A DNA stretch of 64,000 bases from Hibiscus mutabilis. Lineage: Eukaryota > Streptophyta > Magnoliopsida > Malvales > Malvaceae. Positions 13,072-22,523 of this stretch are shown one piece after another (the first letter of the stretch is position 1; each line of letters starts with the position of its first letter). The DNA lies in contig CM033732.1 in assembly GCA_019671005.1 (NCBI GenBank), positions 49,093,392 to 49,157,391 on the forward strand, given 5' to 3'. Made by a program: the position numbers and the translations under genes. Below the pieces are notes generated by a model, which worked only from the letters and a program-made list of their open reading frames with translations, made no database searches and was not told the origin of the DNA.

Positions 13072-13274
13072 ATCACGCTCGATTGCCTAACGAGATTCCC
13101 GATGATCTGACATCTGTTAATGTCACAATCATCCCTTATAAGTAAAGAGTAACAATACTAATTACTAGGCATCCAATTATTTTCATACAAATATCAGTAA
13201 TCTTGACATCCTAGTGGCATGTATATAATTCCGACTATTAACAAACCCGATTCGTATCCAGAACCGACTAAACA

Positions 13275-13295
13275 TATAGCTCTGATACCCATAAA
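13275..13295 (-). other. Primer-binding site of the second Ty3 element (tRNA-iMet type)
   Basis: Directly inside the 5' LTR the minus strand reads GGGTATCAGAGC. Plant elements primed by initiator tRNA-Met carry TGGTATCAGAGC at this place, so this is the primer-binding site with one base difference. It fixes the minus orientation of the element. Confidence 0.8.
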
Positions 13296-14673
13296 TGTAA
13301 CAACCTTACTAGCATTTAATAACTAATACTAATTAGAGTGTCACATGATAATTTCTCAACATTTTAAACTAGTAATGTAATTTAAAATTGACAAACTTAT
13401 ATTTTCCATTTAATCGTGTAAATGTTGTTTCAATTTTTTATTCACCAAATTAACTCTATATTCAGGCATCAATTTAGCAGTTTATATCTACAATCTATAA
13501 ATAACATAACTGCCTAAAATAAAAATCTACCCGATTACTCTATTTAACCTTTTCTAGTCATTACCCGATTTTAAATTTAATATAATTATTCATCATTTAC
13601 TATAAACATAAACTAGTTTATAAGTCATTATAAACCATATCTAAACTAATATAAAAGCTATCTAACTTTAAAATATACATGCCATCTAGTAACATCAAAA
13701 CACATCAAAAGATGTTATTACTGATACCGTCGTTATACTCTAGATAAGTAGGATGCCCGCCTAGATAAGTAGGATGCCCGCTCCTTACTCCGGTTTTTGC
13801 TTTTTACCTACGCGTGAAAACCATCACACGCTAAGTATATACTTAGTGAGGCAATAATAATATCCAGTGCAATATAACATAACTATAACTAATAACATGT
13901 AACAATGTTTATGCATTATGAATCACTAGATATGTATTACCATCATGATAATCGTATTAACATAATTTAAACCAAATATAATTTCTTACCAATATACTTG
14001 CCATAACTTTGAGAGTTTATAAACTCTTTCACCTGTTTATCAATTATTTATCAATAAACTATAACCCAAATATAAACCTATGAGGACCCTGGGTACACGA
14101 GTCAAATATGCACCGAAGTGCTAATACACATAAGGTCGTGCCCACCATAATACACATAAGGTCATGCCCACCATATACACTAAGTGTCCTTTATATACAC
14201 TATAGTGCTAAACCGGATATGCAGCGTGCTGCTGGACTCTATGGCATGCCAACTATACCATGTCCCTCAATGACTTATTTGGGCATAATTTCCATATTTA
14301 TTTCATCCAATGGCTCATATTTAACATGGAAAACTTACTTTAATCCAATGGTCCATGTTAAATCTTACCATTTTAAAACATGGAAATGACATTTTTAACC
14401 TTGCCTTATCATCCTTTAAAATATCTTGAATATTCGATTCGATCCGAATATTTTTCTAAACTTTATCGCTTTATAGCCAATAATACAAACTCCGTACGAA
14501 AAATTCGGGTAACACGAAAACATCATTCTTGGGGGTTAACTATTCATTTACAGGACTAAAATACATAACATTTGGAAATTACAATTTAGTCCATAAACTT
14601 TTCCAAAGTTTATACTTTAGCCACAACTTTCAAAATTTTATTTTGGTCACTAGCCAAAAATTTGGGATATTAC
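13296..14673 (-). repeat. 5' LTR of the second Ty3 element (right copy), split near its outer end
   Basis: In plus orientation it begins TGTAACAACCTTACTAGC and runs parallel to the left LTR up to GGGATATTAC at 14673. The expected terminal A, preceded by a second copy of GATATTAC, is found 3.2 kb away at 17920-17928. This split is explained by a later insertion that duplicated GATATTAC. Confidence 0.88.
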
Positions 14674-14689
14674 TGGGATGTAAAAATAG

Positions 14690-14990
14690 GTAATCAGATG
14701 GGTTTTAGGTTGGGTCTTATCATGTCGGATCAAATCAAATACAGGTCATTTCAGGTCGATTTAATGTTTCGACTCGATTAGGGTCGGGTACAGGTCAGTT
14801 TCAGGTCGGGTTCATTTTAGGTGGGGTCAAAACGGTTCGGGTCCAAATCAGTTAATTGAAGGGTTAATTCGGGCTCGGGTACATTTCAAGTCAGGTTCAT
14901 TTCAGGTCGAGTTCATTTCAAGTCTTGTTCACTTCAGGCCGGGTTAATTTGGGTTTCGAATTTGTATTAAGTTTGAGTTTGGTACAAATA
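14690..14990 (+). repeat. Left subterminal GGTCGGGT-like motif array of the hAT element
   Basis: Many variants of CAGGTCGGGTTCATTTCA follow one another on the plus strand (for example near 14780, 14800, 14880, 14905 and 14935). Related motifs recur at the right end (17560-17900) on the same strand. hAT elements commonly carry repeated subterminal transposase-binding motifs; assigning that role here is an inference. Confidence 0.7.
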
Positions 14991-15059
14991 ATCGATAGAC
15001 TTTGGGTAGGGTCATTTCAAGTGAATTATTTAACACCTTTCACAAACACGAATCACATT

Positions 15060-15600
15060 AAAAATAAATATTAGGCACTATAATGAACAAAAATATCATC
15101 ATATTTAAAATATTGGAGTAAATTACAAAAATTAGAAATTAATAAGGGTCAATTTCGGTGAAAAATAAAATTTAGGGACTAACATGAACAAAAATATCAT
15201 CATATTAAAAACATTGGACTAAATTATGAAAAAAATGAATATGGGTCAATTTGGAATAAAAATAAAGTTTTAGGGACTATAATGAACAAAAATATCATCA
15301 TGTTAAAAACATTGGACTAAATAAAAAATGAATAGGGGTCAATTTGGAGTAAAATTTAAATTTTAGCTACTAGAATAAACAAAAATATTATTGGACTAAA
15401 TTGCCCAAAATATAAATAAATATAGGGCAATTTTGACTAAAAATTAAATTGTAGGGACTAGAATAAACAAAAATATTATTTAACTAAATTACCAAAAATA
15501 GAAATATATATGGGTCAATTTTGGCTAAAAATAAAGTTTTAGGGACTATAATGAACAAAAATATCATCATATTAAAAACATTGGACTATATTATAAAATT
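15060..15600. repeat. Tandem repeat with a period of about 90-100 bases
   Basis: The unit contains GAACAAAAATATCATCAT, then an ACATTGGACTAAATT segment, then GGGTCAATTT and TTTTAGGGACTA. Copies start near 15085, 15186, 15284, 15373, 15461 and 15552, with some diverged to GAATAAACAAAAATATTATT. One or two further diverged units appear at 16580-16780. Confidence 0.8.
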
Positions 15601-15629
15601 TTAACATAAATAGGGGTCAATTCGAATCC

Positions 15630-16200
15630 CTCAACCCCTAAATCTTACAATCACTAATAATTAAAGTGCAAACTGAATCCCTAAACTAATCTCATAACTC
15701 CTACCAAACATTCAACTTGACACATTTACCCCTAAACCCCCAAACCCCTAAATCTTACAATCACTAATAATTAAAGTGCAAGCCTAATCCTCGAATCTCC
15801 TAATCCCTAAACTAATCCTATAACCCAAACACTCAACTTAAAAACATATATTATACCCATAAACCCCAAACCTCAACCCCTAAATCTTACAATCACTAAT
15901 AATTAAAGTAAAAGCATAATCCCCTAATCCCTAAACTAATCTCATAACCCCAAACACTCAACTTGACACATTTACCCTTAAACCCCAAACCTCAACACCT
16001 AAATCTTACAATCACTAATAATTAAAGTGCAAGCATAATCCCCTAATCCCTAAACTAATCACATAACCCCAAACACTCAACTTGACACATTTACACCTAA
16101 ACCCCAAACCTCAACCCCTAAATCTTGTAATCACTAATAATTAAAGTACAAAACTAATCCCCTAATCCCTAAACTAATCCCATAACCCAAACACTAATAA
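15630..16200. repeat. Tandem repeat with a period of about 110-132 bases (five copies)
   Basis: The sequence AATCTTACAATCACTAATAA recurs at 15641, 15751, 15883 and 16002, and as a variant at 16121, with steps of 110, 132, 119 and 119. Each unit also holds CCCCTAATCCCTAAACTAAT and CCAAACACTCAACTTGACAC. The unit is rich in CCTAAACCC-like strings but is not a telomere array. Confidence 0.85.
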
Positions 16201-17120
16201 TTATAATTTAATACTTTATAATTGTCGACGCCGTTTTTTCATCCTTGCCAAAATAAATTGGGCCTTGAAAAGCCCGTCAAACATTTTAATTATTAAACAA
16301 TTTTATGTAGGACGGTCTAATTAAAAAAGAACCTAAACCTAAAGGTCTAAGGAAACTAAACTCAATTTGGGACTAAAATGAATCAAACTAAAACTAAAGA
16401 ATAAAAAAAGGACTTAAGTGTAAAGCTCCTAAACTAGTAATGGCCTAATCCACTAATAACCCATTAAAAAATGTGTGGGCAAGATTCCTTCCATTTGTTA
16501 CAACAATTAGCAATTGCTTTTTAAATATGGGCGGGTTGCGGGTAGATCAACTTGAAAAATAGGCGGGCAAGTTTTTACTTTTTAGGGACTAGAATAAAAT
16601 AAAAAAAAGAATAGGGGTTAATTTGGAGTAAAAGTTAAATTTTAGGGACTAGAATAAATTGGACTAAATTGTCAAAAATATAAATAAATATGGGCCAATT
16701 TTGACTAAAAATTAAATTGTAGAGACTAGAATAAACAAAAATAATATTAAACTAAATTACCGAAAATAAAAATTTCACTAATTCCCTCCAAAATTTTGGG
16801 TGGCTTATTCCCTCCAAAATTTTGGGTGGCTTTTATCCCTCCAAATTTTTTAGACTAAAAGTAAACTAATCTCAAACCTAAAAAATGGGTGGCTTATTTC
16901 CCTCCAAATGTTTGTTTTTTCCCTTTTTTTTACCAATTGTCCTTTTCTTTTTCTACCAATTGTTTTAGTTTAATTTAATTGGGTCCTAACTTAGATTAAT
17001 TTAATTGAAATTCCATATTTAGTTTTAGAATTTTTTTAATCATGTCAGTGATTTATGCTTCTAGATTTTAGTTTAGCTCAATTAGACTCTAAGTTTAATA
17101 AGTTAATTCAATTCAGACAA

Positions 17121-17154
<34 letters not shown>

Positions 17155-17559
17155 ACATATAATAAACTTTGACTAAATATAATTATACACAAAATTTTGA
17201 TATGAATGTAAAAATTTAATTGTACACATGATAACATCAACATAAAAGTTAAAACTTTAATTTAATTCAAACTTAGTAGTTAAAACTTGACAAATAATTT
17301 ATATTGAATGAGTTACTAAGCATATTGAATTATTACTAAGCATTTAATTATTTAATAAAATTTCAAACTTAGTAGTGTCAAATGAATATATAAGTCAAAT
17401 CTTTCTTTTTTTATTTTTTAATTGATTATATATGTATATATAACAAAAAGATTATTTAACACTTTAAATTAATTTTAAAAATTAATAGTTTACATTTATC
17501 AAGACTTTAAATTCATCAAAGGCTTCCTCAATTACATGTTAGGTAAATCAAGATAGGTC

Positions 17560-17919
17560 AATATTAGTTCAAGTCAACAACAGGTCGGGTTCAAAATAGG
17601 TCGGGTAAAATCGGATCTCGGATCGATTCAGTCGGGTAATATCGGTTATCTGCCAGGTTAGTATTGGGTTCGGGTTCTTTTCAGTCGGGTGCAGTTCGGG
17701 TTTTGAGTCTACAGTAACAGGTTCAATTCAGGTTCGGGTCGCTCTCGGTCGGATGCAGGTCAGGTTCGGTTACTACAGTAACAGGTCTAATTTGAGTTCG
17801 GGTCAACAACAGTCGATTACATATGAGTTTCGAGTCATCACATCCTCAGATCAAACCAGGTTTTGACTCAAGCAAGTTTCAGTCGAGTTTTCAGGTCGGA
17901 TCAACTTTTTACATCACTA
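17560..17919 (+). repeat. Right subterminal GGTCGGGT-like motif array of the hAT element
   Basis: The stretch holds repeats such as AGGTCGGGTTCAAAATAGG, GTTCGGGTTCTTTTCAGTCG and two copies of CTACAGTAACAGGT (near 17708 and 17772). They match the left array in the same orientation rather than inverted. It ends at the inverted-repeat terminus TTTTTACATCACTA. Confidence 0.7.
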
Positions 17920-17928
17920 GATATTACA

Positions 17929-18052
17929 CGTCAACATCGACATCACATTGTATGGTAGAAGTGGAACTAGCAGCGAGGCATATGTTTGTTCATTTGGTGT
18001 ATCGGGAGTTGATCTTGTCAGTGCTGCTATTCCTTCTATTGCATCTCACTGA
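17929..18052 (+). pseudogene. LRR receptor kinase, last codons (displaced 3' end)
   Basis: After the Ty3 right LTR the sequence resumes with host codons. One frame gives GVSGVDLVSAAIPSIAS followed by His and a stop at 18050-18052. LRR-VIII-1 kinases end with a closely similar SGSDLVSG...IPTI motif, so this is the end of the same gene that stops at 7261. The other frame gives TSTSTSH directly after the junction, so a one-base shift lies in the tail. About 10.7 kb of mobile DNA now separates this piece from the kinase domain. Confidence 0.8.
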
Positions 18053-19350
18053 CTGTTACAGCCAACAAGTGAAATTATTAGAATCGTGTGAATTAGATTT
18101 TGTAATATAGGTGAATAGAAATATTTATTATGTTAAAAATCCAATAAATGTTTATTTATTCAGGGAGGGGTGAGAGAATTTTATATGAATTTACTAATCT
18201 TGTGTTTATTTTTTAAATTATTTTATTTAAAAACTATATAAAAATATTCATATAATAATATTATTTATTTTTTAAAATAGATTTATTTACATAGCTAATA
18301 TCGAAAAAATAATATTTCTAAATTAATACTAATATTTAATCTAGAAACTTTACATAGAAAATCACTTTTAAAATTTTTTGAATTAAGTTTAAAAAATATT
18401 ACTACTATAATTTTTCAACCACGGAATGATTGTGATTATAAATAAAAAATATTATTGTTGTTTGGTGAAATCCAATCCAATCGAAAACTGATCCCTCAGC
18501 GTCACCGATTCTAGGAGCGATCGGTAGTCTGGCTGGGGGTTTCAGCAGCTGGAAACTGGAAAACAACGTGCTGACAAATATAAAAAACTTGTTTTATTTT
18601 AATGTTGATGTTGTACTAGTGTTTGTTCCTCTGGAACCCAATTGTCTCTCCTTCGTATGATCACTGACAAATTCAATATAAATCGTTCCTTTCTGTTATT
18701 GTCGGTAAGTTTCCTTTATGCTTCTGATTTCAAAAACTTTAATTTCTGTCCCATGATTGCAAAATTCAGGCCTTTCCTTTTCCACCATTAGATAGATTTG
18801 CTTCTCCCCTTCTTTCTGTTTTCATTTTCGGCTTTACATGACTATTGGAGACTAAAATGCCATTTGTCTTTGAATTTGTGAACTGGGAAACTTTAGGATC
18901 TTGCTTCATGTTAGTGCCTGTTAATGTTCATCTTATCAATTACCTTTGGGTTTCTTTTAGGGGATTTTTGTCGTGGAAAGCCTCTGCTGAGCTTAAATGA
19001 TTATCGGGTTTATTGTTTCAGACAACAATGTACGGTTACATTATGTTAATCTAATTTTCAATTTAGCCTTAAATTTATTGGACTATACACATGAAGGTTT
19101 TTTGTTACAGTTACTTTTGATGGTATATAACCCATCATTTCATTGGGAAATACTCAATGATCCTTCCAGGTCGTATTTGAGTCATTTGCTTGGCCAAACT
19201 TCGATTTTCATGAAAGTTTTTCATTTTAATTCCAGCTTGTATGCGCAGGTGCGTTTCCAGACATACTGCAGGATTGGCTTCACCTGGGGGGAGTTCTATT
19301 TGATTAGAAACTTTCATTGTTGGTGATAGATTTGTTGGCAAATAAAAGCA
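18053..19350. other. AT-rich spacer and probable 5' untranslated region of the ZIP gene
   Basis: 18053-18480 is AT-rich with no reading frame of interest and contains the 3' flank of the dead kinase. From about 18480 the composition becomes more balanced. CGTTCCTTTCTGTTATTGTCG followed by GTAAGT near 18704 looks like a 5' UTR exon and donor site of the downstream transporter gene. ORFs in 18997-19326 have no recognisable motifs and probably lie in the leader intron. Confidence 0.45.
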
Positions 19351-20146
19351 ATGTTGTTTAGAGTCAAACATCTGCTTCTCTCTCTATTTTTCTTCCTTGT
19401 CTTCCTTGAATGCATTACAGCAGATGGTCAAAACAAAACTTCAAAAAGGATAAGAGCTCCCCTCAGTAATGTAGGTAACAATTTTGTAGATGGCATCGGT
19501 ACGGAGAAGGTCATAAGTTTTGAGGATGACAACAAAGTAATGGGTGACTGGAAGGGCAGTCACAGCAGAGTTTCTGTGTCCACAGTTGCACTTTTTACAT
19601 TAGCAATGGCTGCAGCAACTGGTTTAGGTGCAGTTCCATTTTTCTTTGTGGATCTTGATTCTCACTGGGCGGGCATATGCAATGGAATGGCTTCTGGTGT
19701 CATGTTGGCTGCAAGTTTTGATCTCATACAGGAAGGGCAGGAACATGGTGCTGGAAGTTGGGTTGTGATTGGGATTTTAGCAGGTGGCATTTTTATTTTG
19801 CTTTGTAAGAAGGTGATCACTGTTCCTCATATCAGTTATTAGGTTTGATCAATCATCATTTTAGAATTATCATATACCTAGGCTATCATAAAGGACCACT
19901 ATTTTTTGCCCCACTTTCAATGCATGTGTTAAAGACACCATCCACAGATTAAGTTTCTGTTTCAGACCTTCAATGCTTATCATGGAGGATCATTATTACT
20001 TCTGCAGAGAGTTTTAGACCTCAGACTTTGCATGCCATACACAATGCTGTCTCTTCAACTTGTAATTTTGTGGTATGGTTGTAATTTTAGGTGATATTAA
20101 CATCTTATATTTTTCCCATCATTTTTGGGTTTCAGTTTTTTTTTTT

Positions 20147-20812
20147 GAAGGAAGGATTGTATTATATTTCATTAGCCGTAAATGGCATCATCGATTACAA
20201 TGTTCGTAATACAATCTGGTACATCATATGAAAAGATAAACGGTTCATTACAAGATAATGCCCAATGGGCTAGAGCGCGTGCAACTCGATTGGCAGTTCG
20301 GCCTATGTGCGAGACTTTAAGATCGGGGTGATCAGCAAGGAGGGCAGGTGCTTTGCTGAGGTAGGCAGCAGTAATCGAGCGGTCGAGCGTATCAACATTA
20401 AGCTTATTGACCACAGCCATAGAGTCTCCTTCGATCATCGCATGCTCCCAGCGGTTCTCCAAGCTGATTGAGAGACCGAGTGAGAATGCACAGGCTTCGG
20501 CAGTCTCGGCGTTGTGCACCCCTTGGAGCTGGTGAGCTCTAGCGTCAATGACTAAGCCATGGTGATTGCGGGCAACTACCCCAACAAATGCGGCACCCGA
20601 CTGAGCAATAACGGCTGCATCCACGTTGACCTTAATGGAATTTGCGGACAGGCAGGTCCAGCGTGTGGCGCGGCTACAAGGCACCATGGTGCCTATGGGG
20701 TCGTGAGCCGCTATATAGTCCGATGCTAGGAGTTGGGCATAGTCAACAATAGCCCGGGCTGGAAGGAGTTTGTTCTCGTGCAAGAGCTTATTCCTCCTGT
20801 TCCAAAGGTCTT
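20147..20812 (-). pseudogene. LINE 3' segment: RNase H domain and 3' UTR
   Basis: The minus strand encodes LWNRRNKLLHENK, a linker typical of plant LINEs, then an RVT_3 RNase H-like domain with Asp in KVNVDAA, Glu in AETAEACAF and Asp in EGDSMAVVNKL, which fit the expected acidic active-site positions. The frame is open to a stop near 20172, followed by a short 3' UTR and the poly(A) tail (T-run at 20136-20146). Only the C-terminal part of ORF2 is present in this orientation. Confidence 0.85.
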
Positions 20813-21698
20813 GACCTGGACCTTCGATGGTGAGCTTCTAGCTCTCAAATCTTTTGACTGTTTGCTCAGCCCCGAAGACTATGATTTCAGACCCCTCCCG
20901 ATTTGGATTCGGATATATGATGTCCCTTTGGGACTCATGTCCAATAAAGCTGGTGTAGCCATTGGCAACAGATTCGGAAATAGTATTGCAACGGACTTGA
21001 GGGATGGTGATGGGTGCACCGGGGAATACCTCCATATTAGAGTGGAGATTGATAGCAGCAAGCTCCTCAAACGTTGTATCAACTTGGGTGATAATAGCAA
21101 GATCGGGCAAGCTCGCATTTGTATGGCCAAGTATGAACTGCTCCCAAAATTCTGCTTCATGTGTGGTATCATTGGTCATGATCACCAGCACTACCCCGAT
21201 CTTCAAGAGGGAGACCGCCCACCCTTCCAATTTGGGGATTGGCTAAGGGTTGAGCAACCCACACCCCATGGTGCTGCACGCAAGAAAGTGAAACCCGGTA
21301 TTGTTTACACAAATGTGGATGAAGATTCAAGATCGAGTGGGAATGCTTGTGTGCAAGTTGTTGAAACCACTGGGGAAAATGTGAATTGCCTTGTTGTTGC
21401 TACGGATCGACTTAAAACCCCTACACCCTCGGCTATTAAGAACAAAGGAGCAAAACGATCCTTGAAGGGGAAATATGATGGTGGAAGCTCCAAACAAGCA
21501 AAGAAGGCTAAGTCACACATCTGTGCCCCCTCAGAGGAGGAAACTGAATATGATGGTGGCAGCTCCAAACAAGCAAAGAAGGCTAAGTCACACTCCCTTG
21601 CGCTCTCAACTGAAGTGGAAACTGGTCCCGAGGCTGTGTCACCTCTCAAGGCACCTATATCAATAGAGGCTGGATGCCAGCCCCGCCGGGAGCAATGA
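20813..21698 (+). pseudogene. LINE ORF1 (DUF4283/zinc-knuckle protein), 5'-truncated
   Basis: The open frame contains LTWTFDGELLALKSFD, PIWIRIYDVPLGLMS and a zinc knuckle FCFMCGIIGHDHQHYP, in which the last cysteine of the CCHC motif is replaced. The Lys-rich C-terminal part has a 23-residue near-perfect repeat beginning EYDGGSSKQAKKAKSH. The N-terminus is cut by the inversion junction at about 20805-20815; an apparent start before that point runs backwards through the RNase H segment and is artificial. ORF1 proteins of plant L1 elements bind their own RNA. The stop TGA at 21696-21698 overlaps the ORF2 start. Confidence 0.75.
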
Positions 21699-22500
21699 AA
21701 ACCCTATGTTGGAACTGCCGGGGCTTGAGAAACTCCAGTACAGTTCAAACCTTGTCAAGGTACATCACCTTGAACGATCCCTGTTTGATTTTCATTAGCT
21801 AGACTCGTTTGTTCAAAAATAAAGTCGATGGTGTGCGTAGAAGATTGAGAATGTCTGGTTGCTTCGATGTTGAAAAAAATGATTCTTGTGTTGGCTTGAA
21901 GGAAATTTCTCGATTGGGACCTCCTTGATAAACTCAAAGATGCATCCGATTTTCCATGGCTTCTTGGAGGGGACCTCAATGCTACTTTGAGTATGGATGA
22001 GAAAGCGGGAGGAAGGAGGAGACCGAAAGTTGAAATGGATGCCTTTCGTAATGCCCTTGAACGCAACGGGCTTTGGGACATTAAACCAAGCCGAGGGTGG
22101 TATACTTGGTACTATGGTGATGATGTTAACTCTCATATCAAGCAAAGGATTGACCGCTTTGTTGCTTCCATCCCATGGTTGCATGCTTTTGGTCAATGCA
22201 ATGTCACTACCGAATTCACTAAAGACTCTGACCATTGTTTCCTACTCCTTGATACCGATAGCAACCTTGATCGGGTAGGCCAGCATGATGACTTCTTCAA
22301 ATTCGGTATATGTTGGGCCAATGAAGAAGAATGCCTTAATATTGTCAACCGATCATGGGTCACCCCTGGTGAAGACACCTTGAACAAGATCAAACTAATT
22401 GGAGCTAACCTGTCTGATTGGCAATCCAATAGAAGAAGGGCCACTATTAGACGCAAGAGAAAGCTACAAAAGAAGATTTAATTCCTCCTCGACCAGCCCA
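21695..22500 (+). pseudogene. LINE ORF2 endonuclease region, broken
   Basis: ORF2 begins at ATG 21695 with MKTLCWNCRGLRNSS, the standard start of the apurinic endonuclease-like domain of plant LINEs. Its ATG overlaps the ORF1 stop as ATGA. Stops and a deletion interrupt it near 21800-21930. It resumes in the frame 21987-22481 with GLWDIKPSRGWYTWY and KDSDHCFLL, which are late endonuclease motifs. A nonfunctional copy of the nicking enzyme is therefore present. Confidence 0.8.
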
Positions 22501-22523
22501 TCACTGAACCAAACCTTGAGGAG

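Larger units (their letters stand above)
14674..17919. mobile_element. Non-autonomous hAT-like DNA transposon nested in the LTR (3.25 kb)
   Basis: Eight bases GATATTAC occur on both sides (14666-14673 and 17920-17927); an eight-base target duplication is typical of the hAT superfamily. The left end reads TGGGATGTAAAAA and the reverse complement of the right end TAGTGATGTAAAAA, which form a short imperfect inverted repeat of the TAGGGATG style seen in plant hAT elements. No transposase frame is visible, so it is non-autonomous. The subterminal regions are packed with GGTCGGGT-like motifs and the interior contains two families of tandem repeats plus an (ATT)n tract near 17120. Confidence 0.8.
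7262..17928 (-). mobile_element. Ty3 LTR retrotransposon inserted in the last kinase exon (carries a nested hAT element)
   Basis: This element reads on the minus strand. Its LTRs are 7262-8628 (3' LTR) and 13296-14673 plus 17920-17928 (5' LTR, split by a nested element). Between them, in minus-strand order, lie a primer-binding site, gag, protease, reverse transcriptase, RNase H, integrase with a chromodomain-like tail, and a purine tract. Host bases CGTCG precede the left LTR at 7257-7261 and CGTCA follow the right LTR at 17929-17933, a five-base duplication with one mismatch. Host kinase codons occur on both sides. Many stops and frameshifts show that it is no longer autonomous. Confidence 0.88.

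Noticed and set aside
14674..14990. Second Ty3 LTR end or Helitron end
   Set aside because: The eight-base GATATTAC duplication, the inverted ends and the continuation of the LTR at 17920 fit a hAT insertion better; no Helitron hairpin and CTRR end is seen.
15060..16200. CRISPR-like repeat array
   Set aside because: The units are 90-130 bases with no short repeat/unique spacer pattern, and the DNA is a plant chromosome.
17823..18110. ORF of 95 codons that could look like a small gene
   Set aside because: It starts inside the hAT subterminal repeats, crosses the hAT end, the LTR end and the target duplication, and then reads the kinase tail in the wrong frame.
18997..19326. 109-codon ORF upstream of the ZIP gene
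   Set aside because: There is no recognisable domain, it lies in the probable leader intron, and it precedes an ATG with a good signal peptide.
20733..20812. Apparent N-terminal extension of LINE ORF1
   Set aside because: This part is the antisense of the RNase H segment across the inversion junction, so it is not a natural N-terminus.
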